From Deltaproteobacteria bacterium (GTDB lineage Bacteria > Desulfobacterota > Desulfobacteria > Desulfobacterales > B30-G6): 31,360 nt of DNA. The position numbers were made by a program, and so were the translations under genes. A model generated the notes under the pieces. It had not been told where the DNA came from. It searched no databases and saw nothing but the letters and a program-made list of their open reading frames with translations. Positions within the stretch are counted from its first letter, which is position 1. Each line of letters opens with the position of its first letter. The stretch covers positions 1-31,360 of the forward strand of contig QMMS01000015.1 of assembly GCA_003647375.1 (NCBI GenBank), written 5' to 3'. Positions 15,480-24,428 of this stretch are shown here, in pieces.

Positions 15480-16694
15480 TTAAGACTCACACATGCTCAA
15501 ATTATGTCCCATTTTTAACTTTTTGCATTCAAGGTAGCCCTTGTTGTACTGGTTGGGTTTGACCTCGATGGGGATCTGTTCGGTGACGCTGAGACCATAT
15601 CCCTCGAGACCGACCATTTTTTTGGGATTATTGGTCAAAAGACGCATCTTTTTCACACCAAGCGATACCAGGATTTGCGCCCCGATGCCATATTCCCTGA
15701 GATCGTCCTCGAAGCCCAGTTCATGGTTGGCTTCGACGGTATCGAATCCGTGGTTTTGCTGGAGCTCATACGCCTTCAATTTGTTGACAAGTCCAATGCC
15801 CCTGCCTTCCTGCCGCATATAGACGACGACGCCGGTTCCTTCCGCCTCTATCATCGCCATGGCCATGTGAAGCTGATCGGCGCAATCGCATCGCATGGAT
15901 CCGAAAATATCTCCGGTCATGCACTCGGAGTGAACCCGAACCAAAACAGGTTGTTCCGGATCGATGGTGCCTTTTACCAGTGCGATATGGGTCAGGTCGT
16001 CAATATCGTTTTCAAAGGCCAGGATGTTGAAATCACCCCCAAAGGCTGTCGGGATGCTCGTCTGGACCGCCATTCTTACAAAACATTCTGTACGCGTCCG
16101 GTACGCCACAAGATCCGCTACGGTGCAGATACCGATCTCGTGTAATTCACTGAACTTTTCAAGGGCCGGCATGCGGGCCATGGTACCATCGTCGTCCATG
16201 ATTTCACAAATCACCGCCGCTGGTTTCAAACCGGCCAAACGGGCCAGATCCACGGAGCCTTCTGTCTGACCGACCCTGACCATAACACCGCCATCTCTTG
16301 CTCTCAGTGGAAAAATATGCCCTGGTCGCGCCAAATCAATCGGTTTTGCGTGATCCGCCACCGCCGTAAGGATGGTCGTGGCACGATCTGCCGCCGAAAT
16401 CCCCGTTGTGACGCCGCTTTTGGCTTCGATGGAAACAGTAAAACCGGTTTGAAAACGCGATGTGTTTTCATTGACCATCAATGGCAGGTTGAGAGCGTCA
16501 CACTTTTCGCTCGTCATGGGGAGACAAATCAATCCCCTGCCGAATCTGGCCATAAAATTGATGGCCTCGGGTGTCACGGCCTCGGCGGCCATACAGAGAT
16601 CACCTTCATTCTCCCTGTCTTCGTCATCCACGAGAATAACCATCCCGCCGGCCTTAATCTTTTCAATGGCTTCTTCAATACTCAAATGGGGCAT
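15480..16694 (-). CDS. ribBA: Bifunctional 3,4-dihydroxybutanone 4-phosphate synthase / GTP cyclohydrolase II
   Basis: 404-aa fusion. The N-terminal half (about 1-200) is DHBP synthase with VDDEDRENEGDL (acidic metal-binding loop), TGFTVSIEA and RPGHIFPLRA. The C-terminal half (about 205-404) is GTP cyclohydrolase II with the zinc cysteines in SECMTGDIFGSMRCDC and the RQEGRGIGL segment. It supplies both substrates of the riboflavin pathway. The ATG at 16694 has AGGAG six bases upstream, overlapping the ribE stop region. Notably, this ATG is in the same frame as ribE, separated from its TAG stop by only three codons. Ends in TAA. Confidence 0.97.
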   Translation of the reverse strand: MPHLSIEEAIEKIKAGGMVILVDDEDRENEGDLCMAAEAVTPEAINFMARFGRGLICLPMTSEKCDALNLPLMVNENTSRFQTGFTVSIEAKSGVTTGISAADRATTILTAVADHAKPIDLARPGHIFPLRARDGGVMVRVGQTEGSVDLARLAGLKPAAVICEIMDDDGTMARMPALEKFSELHEIGICTVADLVAYRTRTECFVRMAVQTSIPTAFGGDFNILAFENDIDDLTHIALVKGTIDPEQPVLVRVHSECMTGDIFGSMRCDCADQLHMAMAMIEAEGTGVVVYMRQEGRGIGLVNKLKAYELQQNHGFDTVEANHELGFEDDLREYGIGAQILVSLGVKKMRLLTNNPKKMVGLEGYGLSVTEQIPIEVKPNQYNKGYLECKKLKMGHNLSMCES

Positions 16695-16703
16695 TCTAAA
16701 CTC

Positions 16704-17381
16704 CTATGATCCCGGATTAAGGAAACCCGTCTTTGCCAGAAGATCCATACCGATGGAAGATCCGCTGGTTTCCTTTGAATTGTTTTGATTGTGATAGTGA
16801 GACAAGAAACGCTCCACGTATTTGCCGATCATGTCGGTTTCGATGTTAACCCGTTCAGCAACCTTTTTATGGCCAATGGTGGTCAACATGCCGGTGTGCG
16901 GAATAATGCTGACATCGAAACGTGTATGGGCGCAGTGGTTGACGGTAAGGCTGATGCCGTCCACCGCAATGGAACCTTTTTCGATAATATAGGGGCTCAG
17001 GGACGGCGGAACCTCGATGGTGATGATCGTTGCATTTCCAACCGGTTTCCTGTCCTTGATCGTCCCGATACAATCCACATGGCCCGATACCAGATGCCCG
17101 TCGAGCCTGCCGGTTAACATCAGCGCCCGCTCGATGTTGACACGTTCTCCGACATTTGTTTTTTGAAATGTTGTCTTGTCGAGTGTTTCAGGAGATACGT
17201 CTGCCTGAAACCGCCGGGCTTCAACGGTGACAGCCGTCAGACAGGCACCATTGACTGAGAGACTGTCTCCTATCTTGGTGTCACCCAGGTCGAAATCAGC
17301 GTTAACGGTCAAACGTCTGCCAAGCCCGGACGGACGAATTCCCACAACACTGCCTAACCCTTCGATAATGCCTGTAAACAT
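16704..17381 (-). CDS. ribE: Riboflavin synthase alpha chain
   Basis: 225-aa riboflavin synthase that dismutates two lumazine molecules to riboflavin. It starts with the family signature MFTGIIEG. Two tandem lumazine-binding barrels follow (about 1-95 and 97-190), with VNGACLTA in the first and VDGISLTVN in the second, and GRLDGHLVSGHVD between. Length is slightly above the usual 195-215 because of a C-terminal tail ending NPGS. Ends in TAG (16706..16704); the next codons GAG TTT AGA lead in frame to the ribBA ATG. Confidence 0.96.
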   Translation of the reverse strand: MFTGIIEGLGSVVGIRPSGLGRRLTVNADFDLGDTKIGDSLSVNGACLTAVTVEARRFQADVSPETLDKTTFQKTNVGERVNIERALMLTGRLDGHLVSGHVDCIGTIKDRKPVGNATIITIEVPPSLSPYIIEKGSIAVDGISLTVNHCAHTRFDVSIIPHTGMLTTIGHKKVAERVNIETDMIGKYVERFLSHYHNQNNSKETSGSSIGMDLLAKTGFLNPGS

Positions 17382-17564
17382 AAACCCTGCGTCTTATTAA
17401 CCTGGCGACTAAATGCCTGACATTCTATAGCCTACAGCCTGAAAATAAAGACTTATCTGTAGACGCCTTGACTCCTTGATCTGAATCAACTCTCTTAGAG
17501 ATAATCCAGAAACATATATTATATGCATTATTAGCCCGACAAGCAACCGACAGACATCAATTTA

Positions 17565-18671
17565 TTATGACCCCAAGTACCCCGCTATCATAATATCGTC
17601 ATCAAACCTTCGAACCGTTATTCCGGTGACCGGCCAGGCCCCTTTCATCAACTCCGGTCCCTTGCCCCTGCAGATGGGAACACCATCATTTCCTCCCAGC
17701 AGTTTGGGCGCATAAAAAAACATGATTTTGTCCACAATACCGGCTGAAACAGCCGATGCCATAATGTCTCCCCCTCCTTCGATGAGCAAGCTGGTGATAT
17801 GATTGCGTCCCAATAGTCGCATCAACTGCGGCAGATCGATACGGCCATGGTTAACCGGTGCTTCGATCAACCGGACGCCTGCTTTTTCCAGGCGATCCCG
17901 TTTGGCCATGGCACCGGCAGGAAGCTTCCCCGATATTACCCATGTTTCAGCCTCAGACGTGGATTGGATAACATCTGCCTCCTCTGAAATGGTGAGATTC
18001 GTATCGAGAATGATTCTGATGGGGTTCTTGCCCTCTTTGTTTTGCAACCGTGTGGTCAGGCGCGGATTATCTTCCCGGACCGTCCCGATACCCACCAGGA
18101 TGGCATCTGTCCTGTTCCGCAGACAATGTACATACTGTCTCGAGGCCTCCCCGGTAACCCATTTGGCATCACCGGTCCGGGTGGCAATCTGCCCATCCAG
18201 CGTTGCGGCACATTTTAGAGTCACAAAAGGCGTTTTCTTCTTCACAAATTTAACAAAGGCTTCATTCTGCCTTTGGGCTTCTGCCCGCAGAATCCCGGAC
18301 ACCACCGTGATGCCCCTGGCAGCCAGATAGACCATGCCGCCGCCTTTGACCTCCGGATTGGGATCTTCCATGGCTACCACAAGACGTTGTATACCGGCTT
18401 CCAGAATTTTATCAGTACAGGGCGGGGTTCGACCGTGGTGGTTGCAGGGTTCGAGGGTAACGTAGAGAGTCGCATTTTCTGCATTGATGCCTGCATCATC
18501 GATGGCATTGACTTCCGCGTGTGCTTTTCCGGCGGACAGATGATATCCCTTCCCGACAATATCGCCATCCTTGACGATGACCGCACCCACCATGGGGTTT
18601 GGTGATGTTTTGCCTTGACCTTTTGACGCCAGGTCAAGCGCCTTTTTCATGAAGTATTCGTCATCCTGCAT
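17565..18671 (-). CDS. ribD: Bifunctional riboflavin deaminase/reductase RibD
   Basis: 368-aa protein. The N-terminal deaminase domain (about 1-145) has zinc ligands in HAE (51-53) and PCNHHGRTPPC (75-85). The C-terminal reductase domain (about 147-365) has VTLKCAATLDGQIAT and LLIEGGGDIMAS. It converts the GTP cyclohydrolase II product to 5-amino-6-ribitylaminouracil phosphate. Preceded by nrdR and followed after 183 bases by ribE. No FMN riboswitch was seen upstream of any rib gene here. Ribosome site weak. Ends in TAA. Confidence 0.96.
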   Translation of the reverse strand: MQDDEYFMKKALDLASKGQGKTSPNPMVGAVIVKDGDIVGKGYHLSAGKAHAEVNAIDDAGINAENATLYVTLEPCNHHGRTPPCTDKILEAGIQRLVVAMEDPNPEVKGGGMVYLAARGITVVSGILRAEAQRQNEAFVKFVKKKTPFVTLKCAATLDGQIATRTGDAKWVTGEASRQYVHCLRNRTDAILVGIGTVREDNPRLTTRLQNKEGKNPIRIILDTNLTISEEADVIQSTSEAETWVISGKLPAGAMAKRDRLEKAGVRLIEAPVNHGRIDLPQLMRLLGRNHITSLLIEGGGDIMASAVSAGIVDKIMFFYAPKLLGGNDGVPICRGKGPELMKGAWPVTGITVRRFDDDIMIAGYLGS

Positions 18672-18742
18672 GGCATTATCGTTCAGGGTTGGTTTCGAGG
18701 CCGATCATTAATACGCACGGGAGTGCGCCCGGTCCGGGTATT

Positions 18743-19213
18743 CTACGAACCTGTTGGGTTACTTTTGCTGAGAATGTTTTTTAATTCCGCGACAAAGTCG
18801 TTTACATCCTTGAACTCGCGATACACCGATGCAAAGCGGACATAGGCAATATCGTCGACGTCATGAAGAATGTGCATGATTTTTTCTCCGAGAACAGATG
18901 ACGCGATCTCTTTTTCACCGGTTTCCCTGAGGTCCCGCTCGAGTTCGTCCACGTATTCTTCGATGAGATTCATACTGATATCGCGTTTTTCGCAGGCTTT
19001 TTTAAGTCCGGAACGTACCTTGCCGCGATTAAATACCTCTCTTCTCCCATCCTTTTTGATGATCATGATGGGAATGTCCTCTATGTGCTCGTAAGTTGTG
19101 AACCGCCGATTGCACATAAGGCACTCCCTACGCCTGCGAATGACATTACCATCCTTGCTTACTCTAGAATCAATGACTTTGTTGTCAATCTCGCCACAAA
19201 ATGGACACTTCAT
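18743..19213 (-). CDS. nrdR: Transcriptional repressor NrdR
   Basis: 156-aa repressor of ribonucleotide reductase genes. It has an N-terminal zinc ribbon with C3, C6, C31 and C34 (MKCPFCG...CLMCNRRF) and an ATP-cone domain (about 49-139) that senses ATP/dATP. GGGGAGGA precedes the ATG. Placement between glyA, dCMP deaminase and ribD is common in related bacteria. Its NrdR-box targets are not in this window as far as I can see. Ends in TAG. Confidence 0.96.
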   Translation of the reverse strand: MKCPFCGEIDNKVIDSRVSKDGNVIRRRRECLMCNRRFTTYEHIEDIPIMIIKKDGRREVFNRGKVRSGLKKACEKRDISMNLIEEYVDELERDLRETGEKEIASSVLGEKIMHILHDVDDIAYVRFASVYREFKDVNDFVAELKNILSKSNPTGS

Positions 19214-19229
19214 GAGTCCTCCCCTTTGT

Positions 19230-19688
19230 TCAGATATCGAGTTTTACAATGCCGACACCCGCTTCTGTCAGCATCTCTTCGGACATGGTGTCTGCATATC
19301 CCGACAAATAATATATGACTTTAATACCGGCGTTGATAATCATTTTTGCACAGATGGAACAAGGCAGGTTGGTACAGTATAGGGAGGCATCCCGGATGGA
19401 AACCCCATGAAAGGCTGCCTGAATGATGGCATTCTGTTCCGCATGAATCCCCCTGCACAACTCGTGTCGTTCTCCCGAAGGAACGTTCAACTGCTCCCTG
19501 ATACACCCGGTTTCCCGACAATGACGAATGTTGGTCGGGGCGCCGTTATAACCGGTGGAAAGCATCCGCCTGTCCTTTACCACCACTGCACCCACCGAAC
19601 GCCTCAAGCAGGTGGAACGCCTGGCCACCATGACAGCGATTTCCATGAAATAGGTTTCCCACGATGGGCGCTCGCCGGTGTTAGACAT
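19230..19688 (-). CDS. dCMP deaminase (ComEB-like)
   Basis: 152-aa zinc-dependent cytidine/deoxycytidylate deaminase. HAE (82-84) and PCSIC (109-113) supply the zinc ligands and the catalytic Glu. The extra cysteine/histidine region HCRETGC (56-62) is typical of dCMP deaminases. It makes dUMP for thymidylate synthesis. AAGGGATG lies upstream of the ATG. Only 16 bases separate it from nrdR, so the two are probably co-transcribed; both act in deoxynucleotide supply. Ends in TGA. Confidence 0.93.
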   Translation of the reverse strand: MSNTGERPSWETYFMEIAVMVARRSTCLRRSVGAVVVKDRRMLSTGYNGAPTNIRHCRETGCIREQLNVPSGERHELCRGIHAEQNAIIQAAFHGVSIRDASLYCTNLPCSICAKMIINAGIKVIYYLSGYADTMSEEMLTEAGVGIVKLDI

Positions 19689-19746
19689 AAAGAATCATCC
19701 CTTAACTATAAAATTGTTTCGCGTTCGTCATCAACCTTAAACTACT

Positions 19747-19806
19747 GTCATTAGCACTTCGTGCGTCATTTGTCCTTCGGACGACATTTGCGCTTCGCGC
19801 GTCATT
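19747..19806. repeat. 18-bp tandem repeat, 3.3 copies, each with its own small hairpin
   Basis: Units at 19747-19764, 19765-19782 and 19783-19800, plus a partial unit. Each is GTCATT (GACATT in unit 3) followed by a 4-bp hairpin with a TTC loop: GCAC/GTGC, GTCC/GGAC and GCGC/GCGC. The stems differ in sequence but all stay paired, which suggests structure is maintained. Lies between glyA and the dCMP deaminase gene. Confidence 0.7.
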
Positions 19807-19817
19807 CATTGTTGCTA

Positions 19818-19870
19818 TCAGCTATTAGCTGAACCTAAAACTTAATACCTAAAACCTAATACCTAAAACG
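19818..19870. repeat. Hairpin plus 14-bp tandem repeat
   Basis: TCAGCT-ATT-AGCTGA (19818-19832) is followed by CCTAAAACTTAATA (19834-19847), CCTAAAACCTAATA (19848-19861) and a partial third copy. It forms the remainder of the glyA-dCMP deaminase gap together with the 18-bp repeat. Confidence 0.6.
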
Positions 19871-19884
19871 TTTCCCCTTCAACC

Positions 19885-21129
19885 CTAATTTTCATAAATC
19901 GGAAAGGCAGCACAAAGCTCCCTGGCCTGACCATTCACTTTCCGGATGATGTCTTTGTTATCGATATTTCTGAACACGTCGAGTATCATCTTGGCGATCA
20001 GGGCCATCTCCGGCTCTTTCATACCCCTTGTGGTTAAAGCCGGCGTCCCGATTCGGATACCGCTGGTGATGGCCGGCCCAAGCGTGTCAAACGGAACCGT
20101 ATTCTTATTGACCGTAATCCCCGCCAAACCAAGTGCTGCCTCGGCATCCTTTCCGGTGATACCCATGTTGCGCAGATCCGCCAGCAGCATATGATTGTCC
20201 GTACCGCCGGACACGAGACTGACACCGCCTGCCATCAAATGTTCGGACAATGCCCCGGCATTTTTGACGGTCTGTATCTGGTCTGTTTTGAAATCGTCCG
20301 ACAAAGCCTCCTGGAAAGCCGCGGCCTTTGCCGCGATGACATGCATCAACGGTCCCCCCTGGATGCCGGGGAATATTTCCTTGTTCAGTTGGTGACCATA
20401 GTTCGCTTTCGAGAGAATCAACCCGCCTCGCGGACCCCGAAGCGTCTTGTGGGTCGTCGACGTCGTTACATCGGCATAGGGAATGGGGGAAGGATGAACA
20501 CCGGCGGCAACCAGACCGGCAATGTGGGCCATGTCCATCATCAGGTACGCACCGACGGAGGCTGCAATGTCGGAAAATTGCTTGAAGTCGATGATGCGGG
20601 GATAGGCACTAGCCCCGGCAACGATCATTTTCGGTTGATGCTGTTCAGCCAACACCTTCAAGTGGTCATAGTCGATGATGCCTGTATCCGGATGTACGCC
20701 ATAGTGAACAAAATGAAAAAGGCGTCCCGAAAAGCTGACAGGACTTCCATGCGTCAAATGCCCCCCATGCGCCAGGTCCATGCCCAGAATGGTGTCCCCT
20801 GTCTTCAGCAATGCAAAATAAACCGCCATGTTGGCCTGAGAACCCGAGTGCGGCTGCACATTGACATAAGATGCCTGGAAAAGTCTTTTGGCGCGTTCTA
20901 TGGCTAGCTCTTCCGCCAGGTCTACGAACTCGCAGCCACCATAATAGCGCTTGTCGGGATATCCTTCCGCATACTTGTTGGTCAGGACGCTTCCCTGTAT
21001 CGCCATGACCGAACGGCTGACGATATTTTCCGATGCAATGAGTTCCAGGTTGAACTGCTGGCGGTTCAGTTCTTTTTCAAGAACCGCTGCCAGTTCAGGA
21101 TCCGAATCTCTTATCATTTGATGATCCAT
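19885..21129 (-). CDS. glyA: Serine hydroxymethyltransferase
   Basis: 414-aa PLP enzyme interconverting serine and glycine with methylene-tetrahydrofolate. The PLP lysine is K228 in [15 protein letters not shown]. Other landmarks are [13 protein letters not shown] (53-65) and QPHSGSQAN (92-100). Full length. A purine-rich GGGGGAG lies upstream of the ATG. Neighbour of rpiB upstream. It links the folate one-carbon pool with glycine, which would also be the end product of sarcosine demethylation by the oxidoreductase at 4.6-7.1 kb. Ends in TAG, with a TGA two codons later. Confidence 0.97.
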   Translation of the reverse strand: MDHQMIRDSDPELAAVLEKELNRQQFNLELIASENIVSRSVMAIQGSVLTNKYAEGYPDKRYYGGCEFVDLAEELAIERAKRLFQASYVNVQPHSGSQANMAVYFALLKTGDTILGMDLAHGGHLTHGSPVSFSGRLFHFVHYGVHPDTGIIDYDHLKVLAEQHQPKMIVAGASAYPRIIDFKQFSDIAASVGAYLMMDMAHIAGLVAAGVHPSPIPYADVTTSTTHKTLRGPRGGLILSKANYGHQLNKEIFPGIQGGPLMHVIAAKAAAFQEALSDDFKTDQIQTVKNAGALSEHLMAGGVSLVSGGTDNHMLLADLRNMGITGKDAEAALGLAGITVNKNTVPFDTLGPAITSGIRIGTPALTTRGMKEPEMALIAKMILDVFRNIDNKDIIRKVNGQARELCAAFPIYEN

Positions 21130-21178
21130 CGAATACTCCCCCTTGGGTCACTACCGGCATGATATCCCATCTGCTATT

Positions 21179-21643
21179 CTATTCTCCACTGCAGCGGGTG
21201 AAATCAATCCGGTCAAACTTATCCAGACGATTTTTATGTCGCCCCGCCTCAAATTCTGTTTTGAGCCAGGCTTTCACGATCTCTTTGGCCAGCACGTCAC
21301 CGATGACCCGTCCCCCCAGAACAAGGATATTGGCATCGTTATGCTGCCGACTCATGACCGCAGAAAAAATATCGCCGCAAAGTGCCGCCCTGACGCCTGG
21401 AAAACGATTGGCCACCATGGACATACCGAGACCGGTACCGCACATCAGGATACCCCGTTTATACTTTCCAGAGGATATCGTGGATGCCACCTTGATACCA
21501 AAATCGGGATAATCCACGGAGTCGGTCCCCATGGCACCGGCATCTTCAACGGTAAAGCCCTCGTTCTCAAGGTAAGATTTGATGGTTTCCTTCATCTGGT
21601 AGGCAGCATGATCACTGCCGATGATAATTGTTTCCTGCTTCAT
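21179..21643 (-). CDS. rpiB: Ribose 5-phosphate isomerase B
   Basis: Sugar-phosphate isomerase of the RpiB/LacAB family, 154 aa from ATG 21643. Landmarks are IIIGSDHAAYQMKE at the N-terminus, GTDSVDYPDFG, the active-site Cys in ILMCGTGLGMS, and NDANILVLGGRVIG. The frame also opens at an ATG at 21661, but that one lies inside a perfect palindrome and adds six non-conserved residues. The Met at 21643 gives the usual start position relative to the GSDHA motif. Neither start has a strong ribosome site. Upstream of glyA with a 49-base gap. Ends in TAG. Confidence 0.92.
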   Translation of the reverse strand: MKQETIIIGSDHAAYQMKETIKSYLENEGFTVEDAGAMGTDSVDYPDFGIKVASTISSGKYKRGILMCGTGLGMSMVANRFPGVRAALCGDIFSAVMSRQHNDANILVLGGRVIGDVLAKEIVKAWLKTEFEAGRHKNRLDKFDRIDFTRCSGE

Positions 21644-21659
21644 TAAAATTTCTTCTTTC

Positions 21660-21683
21660 ATAAAATCGTGGAAACGATTTTAT
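21660..21683. repeat. ATAAAATCGT hairpin upstream of rpiB
   Basis: ATAAAATCGT-GGAA-ACGATTTTAT, perfect 10-bp arms (21660-21669 / 21674-21683), next to a smaller hairpin GCGAC-TGT-GTCGC (21689-21701). The same arms recur at 30345-30367 in front of the rubredoxin-fusion gene, and a variant at 28333-28355 abuts tRNA-Gln. Confidence 0.65.
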
Positions 21684-21701
21684 TTAACGCGACTGTGTCG
21701 C

Positions 21702-21970
21702 TTATTTGTTTCAGACCTATAAACAAAAAAGAGGCAACACTCTGAGGCCGATGGGTGATCCCTGTGCGATCGTGAAACTGTCTGAGGTCTTTAGTGACTG
21801 TTATGCGTTACACGTCAAATATTCTTTATCGATATTCACCGATTACCGCAAGTAAAAAAAGGTTACCCTATCACTTCTCATCAGGGTAAACAGACTCCAT
21901 GAAAATGGTCTGATGGAGAATTAAATTGTGGTGCCCGGAATTTGTCTCCGTCGTAGACGTTCGGCTTATA
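21702..21970. other. Intergenic region between fabF and rpiB
   Basis: No gene recognised. It shares the string ATGGGTGATCC (at about 21750) with the space downstream of the first MttB gene (2970-2980), where GCGAT...GCTGTTTGAG-like sequence follows in both. This may be another short dispersed repeat. I see no clear terminator or promoter. Confidence 0.4.
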
Positions 21971-23212
21971 TCAGGATGGGTACTTCTTGAATATCAACGT
22001 GGCATTGGTCCCACCGAAACCAAAAGAATTCGACATGGCTGTGGTAATTTTCTGTTTCCTGGCCACCTTCGGCACATAATCCAGGTCGCACTCTTCGTCA
22101 ATATTTTCATAGTTGATGGTAGGTGGAAGGATACCGTCATGAATTGCCAGCGTCGTAAAAACCGCTTCAACACCCCCGGCAGCCCCCAGCAGGTGTCCGG
22201 TCATCGATTTGGTGGAACTCACAGGTATAGCGTGAGCCTTGTCTTTGAACACGGCTTTGATCGCCCTTGTTTCGTAAAGATCATTGAGTTGGGTCGATGT
22301 GCCGTGTGCATTGATATAGTCAATGTCTCGGTAGGAAAGACCGGCATCGGAAAGAGCGGCACGGATACATCTGATAGCCCCCCCGCCGTCCGGGGGTGGC
22401 GAGGTGATGTGGTAAGCATCTCCGCTCATTCCGTATCCTGCCACCTCGGCGTAAATGTGAGCGCCTCTTTCGAGAGCGTTTTCCAGTGTTTCCATGATGA
22501 CGATCCCGCCCCCTTCTCCTATGACAAAGCCGTCACGATCCCGATCAAATGGTCTTGACGCTTTCTGTGGGTCGTCATTTCGTGTCGACAGGGCTTTCAT
22601 GGCATTGAACCCGGCAATACCGGTGGATGTAATCGTCGATTCAACACCACCGGCAATCATGGCATCGGCTGCGCCCCGCTGGATAATCTTGAATGCATCG
22701 CCAATAGCATGGGACCCGGCAGCGCAAGCAGTGGCTACAGATGCGTTCGGTCCTTTGGCCCCGAAGTGAATCGATATCATACCGGGTGCCATGTTGCCGA
22801 TCATCATGGGAATAAAAAAGGGCGTCACCCGATTGGGACCCTTGCTGTCGACAACCCGGGTGATGTCTTCCAGGATGGCCAAACCGCCCAGACCGCAGCC
22901 GGTCAATACCCCCACGCGATCTTCGTTGCGTTTGTCGATCTGCAACCCCGATGCGTCCATCGCCATTCGCGTCGCAGCGATGGCATAGGCAATAAACAGC
23001 GAGGTTCGTCGGGCTTCCTTCCTGGGCAGAAAATCCTGCGGACGAAAATCTTTTACCTCTCCTGCTATCTGCGTGGCAAATCTTGACGCATCGAATCGTG
23101 TGATCGTACCAATGCCGGATCTTCCGGCGCGCACCCCTTCCCAGGATGCCTCGACACCGATGCCGACAGGCGTAACAAGGCCCATTCCCGTAATGACGAC
23201 TCGTCTACTCAA
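21971..23212 (-). CDS. fabF: 3-oxoacyl-ACP synthase II
   Basis: 413-aa condensing enzyme of fatty acid elongation. The catalytic triad is C163 in VATACAAGSHAIG, His in NAHGTST (about 304) and His in KSMTGHLLGAAGG (about 340). The start codon is TTG (23212..23210), supported by AAGGAG five to six bases upstream and by SRRVVITGMGLVTPVG, the usual FabF N-terminus. The next ATG would remove the first strand. Co-directional with acpP and fabG. Ends in TGA. Confidence 0.96.
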   Translation of the reverse strand: MSRRVVITGMGLVTPVGIGVEASWEGVRAGRSGIGTITRFDASRFATQIAGEVKDFRPQDFLPRKEARRTSLFIAYAIAATRMAMDASGLQIDKRNEDRVGVLTGCGLGGLAILEDITRVVDSKGPNRVTPFFIPMMIGNMAPGMISIHFGAKGPNASVATACAAGSHAIGDAFKIIQRGAADAMIAGGVESTITSTGIAGFNAMKALSTRNDDPQKASRPFDRDRDGFVIGEGGGIVIMETLENALERGAHIYAEVAGYGMSGDAYHITSPPPDGGGAIRCIRAALSDAGLSYRDIDYINAHGTSTQLNDLYETRAIKAVFKDKAHAIPVSSTKSMTGHLLGAAGGVEAVFTTLAIHDGILPPTINYENIDEECDLDYVPKVARKQKITTAMSNSFGFGGTNATLIFKKYPS

Positions 23213-23238
23213 GTAAACTCCTTGTTATTTAAAATATC

Positions 23239-23266
23239 TAAATTCGAATTTCGTGCTTCGAATTTA
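23239..23266. repeat. TAAATTCGAA hairpin between acpP and fabF
   Basis: TAAATTCGAA (23239-23248), an 8-base loop and TTCGAATTTA (23257-23266). It lies just past the acpP stop and before the fabF ribosome site. It could adjust the acpP/fabF mRNA ratio by stabilising the acpP end. Uses the same TTCGAATTT word as the repeat at 10.3-10.5 kb. Confidence 0.55.
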
Positions 23267-23268
23267 AA

Positions 23269-23496
23269 TTAGCGGGCATTAATAAAGTCGATGGCATCCT
23301 TGACCGATTCAAGCTTTTCCGCATCTTCATCGGAGATGTCGATGTCGAATTCTTCTTCCATGGTCATGATCAGTTCCACCAGGTCCAGTGAGTCCGCCCC
23401 CAGGTCATCGACAAACGATGCTTCGGGTATGACCTCTACCAAATCGACACTCAACTTTTCCGCAATGATCTTTTTAACTTTATCTTCGATGGACAT
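23269..23496 (-). CDS. acpP: Acyl carrier protein
   Basis: 75-aa acidic four-helix carrier protein. The phosphopantetheine serine is S36 in [10 protein letters not shown], the family signature. Standard length and composition. AAAGGAGA lies eight bases upstream of the ATG. Sits between fabG and fabF as in most fatty acid synthesis clusters. Ends in TAA. Confidence 0.97.
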   Translation of the reverse strand: MSIEDKVKKIIAEKLSVDLVEVIPEASFVDDLGADSLDLVELIMTMEEEFDIDISDEDAEKLESVKDAIDFINAR

Positions 23497-23590
23497 TGAA
23501 TGAGTCTCCTTTTAATCTGTCCGGCATAAACCGGACCACATGTAATAATTTTGAATGATTAATTTTCTCTTAACCTTAAGCAATAAGCGG

Positions 23591-23682
23591 ATCACGCCCT
23601 CAAACCCTCCAAACCTCAGACCCTCCTACCCTGCTCTTTTTTCCCTTGAACCCTCGAACCCTTGGATCCTCGGACCCTTCTC
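23591..23682. repeat. Low-complexity AGGGTTCGA-type repeat between fabG and acpP
   Basis: On the minus strand the gap is a run of GGGTYCRA-like words (such as AGGGTTCGAGGGTTCAAGGG), degenerate and without regular spacing. No ORF. The run starts right at the fabG stop codon. Confidence 0.5.
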
Positions 23683-24428
23683 TACGTATACATCCCCCCA
23701 CTTACATGCAGTACCTGGCCCGTAATGTAAGCCGCCTCGTCAGAGGCAAGAAACTTGATGGCTGCCGCAACCTCCGACAGCGTTCCAGCTCTTCCCATGG
23801 GAATGAACGCCAGCATGGCTTCTTTAGCTTTTTCCTGAAGCGATGCAGTCATATCGGTTTCCAGATAGCCCGGGGCCACGGCATTCACCGTGATCCCTCT
23901 GGTGGCTATTTCTTTGGCAACCGATTTGGTAAGCCCGATGATGCCCGCCTTTGATGCGGCATAGTTGGCCTGACCCGGGTTCCCCATGGCTCCCACAACA
24001 GACGTGACATTGATAATCCTGCCGTAGCGCTTTCTCATCATAAGACGGATCGCGGGCTTGATACAGTTGAAGGTACCTTTTAAGTTGGTTTCCAGAACAT
24101 CGTCCCAATCCGATTCCTTCATCATGGCAATCAGGCCATCACGCGTTATCCCCGCATTGTTTACGAGAACGTCGATCTTTTGGGATATAGCGGCAATCCG
24201 CTTGAACCAGGTACTGACCGCATCCAGGGAGACGATATCTACACGCTCTGAGTCCCAGCTCCCGCCGGCAGCAGCAATCAGTTCCCCGGTCTCTTGAGCA
24301 CCCGTTTTCGATGCGTGGTAATTAAAATAGATATGGGTGTCGGGATCTGCAAAGGTCTGACAAATAACCCTCCCGAGGCCCCGGGAGCCACCTGTAACGA
24401 CTACGATACGTTTTTCACCCTGTGTCAT
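23682..24428 (-). CDS. fabG: 3-oxoacyl-ACP reductase
   Basis: 248-aa short-chain dehydrogenase/reductase. The NADPH-binding motif is TGGSRGLG (12-19), the catalytic residues are S143, Y156 and K160 in the NYAASKAG context, with NNAG at 90-93 and a C-terminal VSGGMYT. It reduces 3-oxoacyl-ACP during fatty acid elongation. Its ATG overlaps the stop of the acyl-CoA dehydrogenase gene by four bases (ATGA), so the two are translationally coupled. A reductase acting elsewhere is possible, but neighbours acpP and fabF support FabG. Ends in TAG. Confidence 0.93.
   Translation of the reverse strand: MTQGEKRIVVVTGGSRGLGRVICQTFADPDTHIYFNYHASKTGAQETGELIAAAGGSWDSERVDIVSLDAVSTWFKRIAAISQKIDVLVNNAGITRDGLIAMMKESDWDDVLETNLKGTFNCIKPAIRLMMRKRYGRIINVTSVVGAMGNPGQANYAASKAGIIGLTKSVAKEIATRGITVNAVAPGYLETDMTASLQEKAKEAMLAFIPMGRAGTLSEVAAAIKFLASDEAAYITGQVLHVSGGMYT

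Noticed and set aside
17382..18742. FMN riboswitch controlling the rib genes
   Set aside because: I looked upstream of ribD, ribE, ribBA and ribH on the minus strand and saw none of the conserved RFN-element segments.
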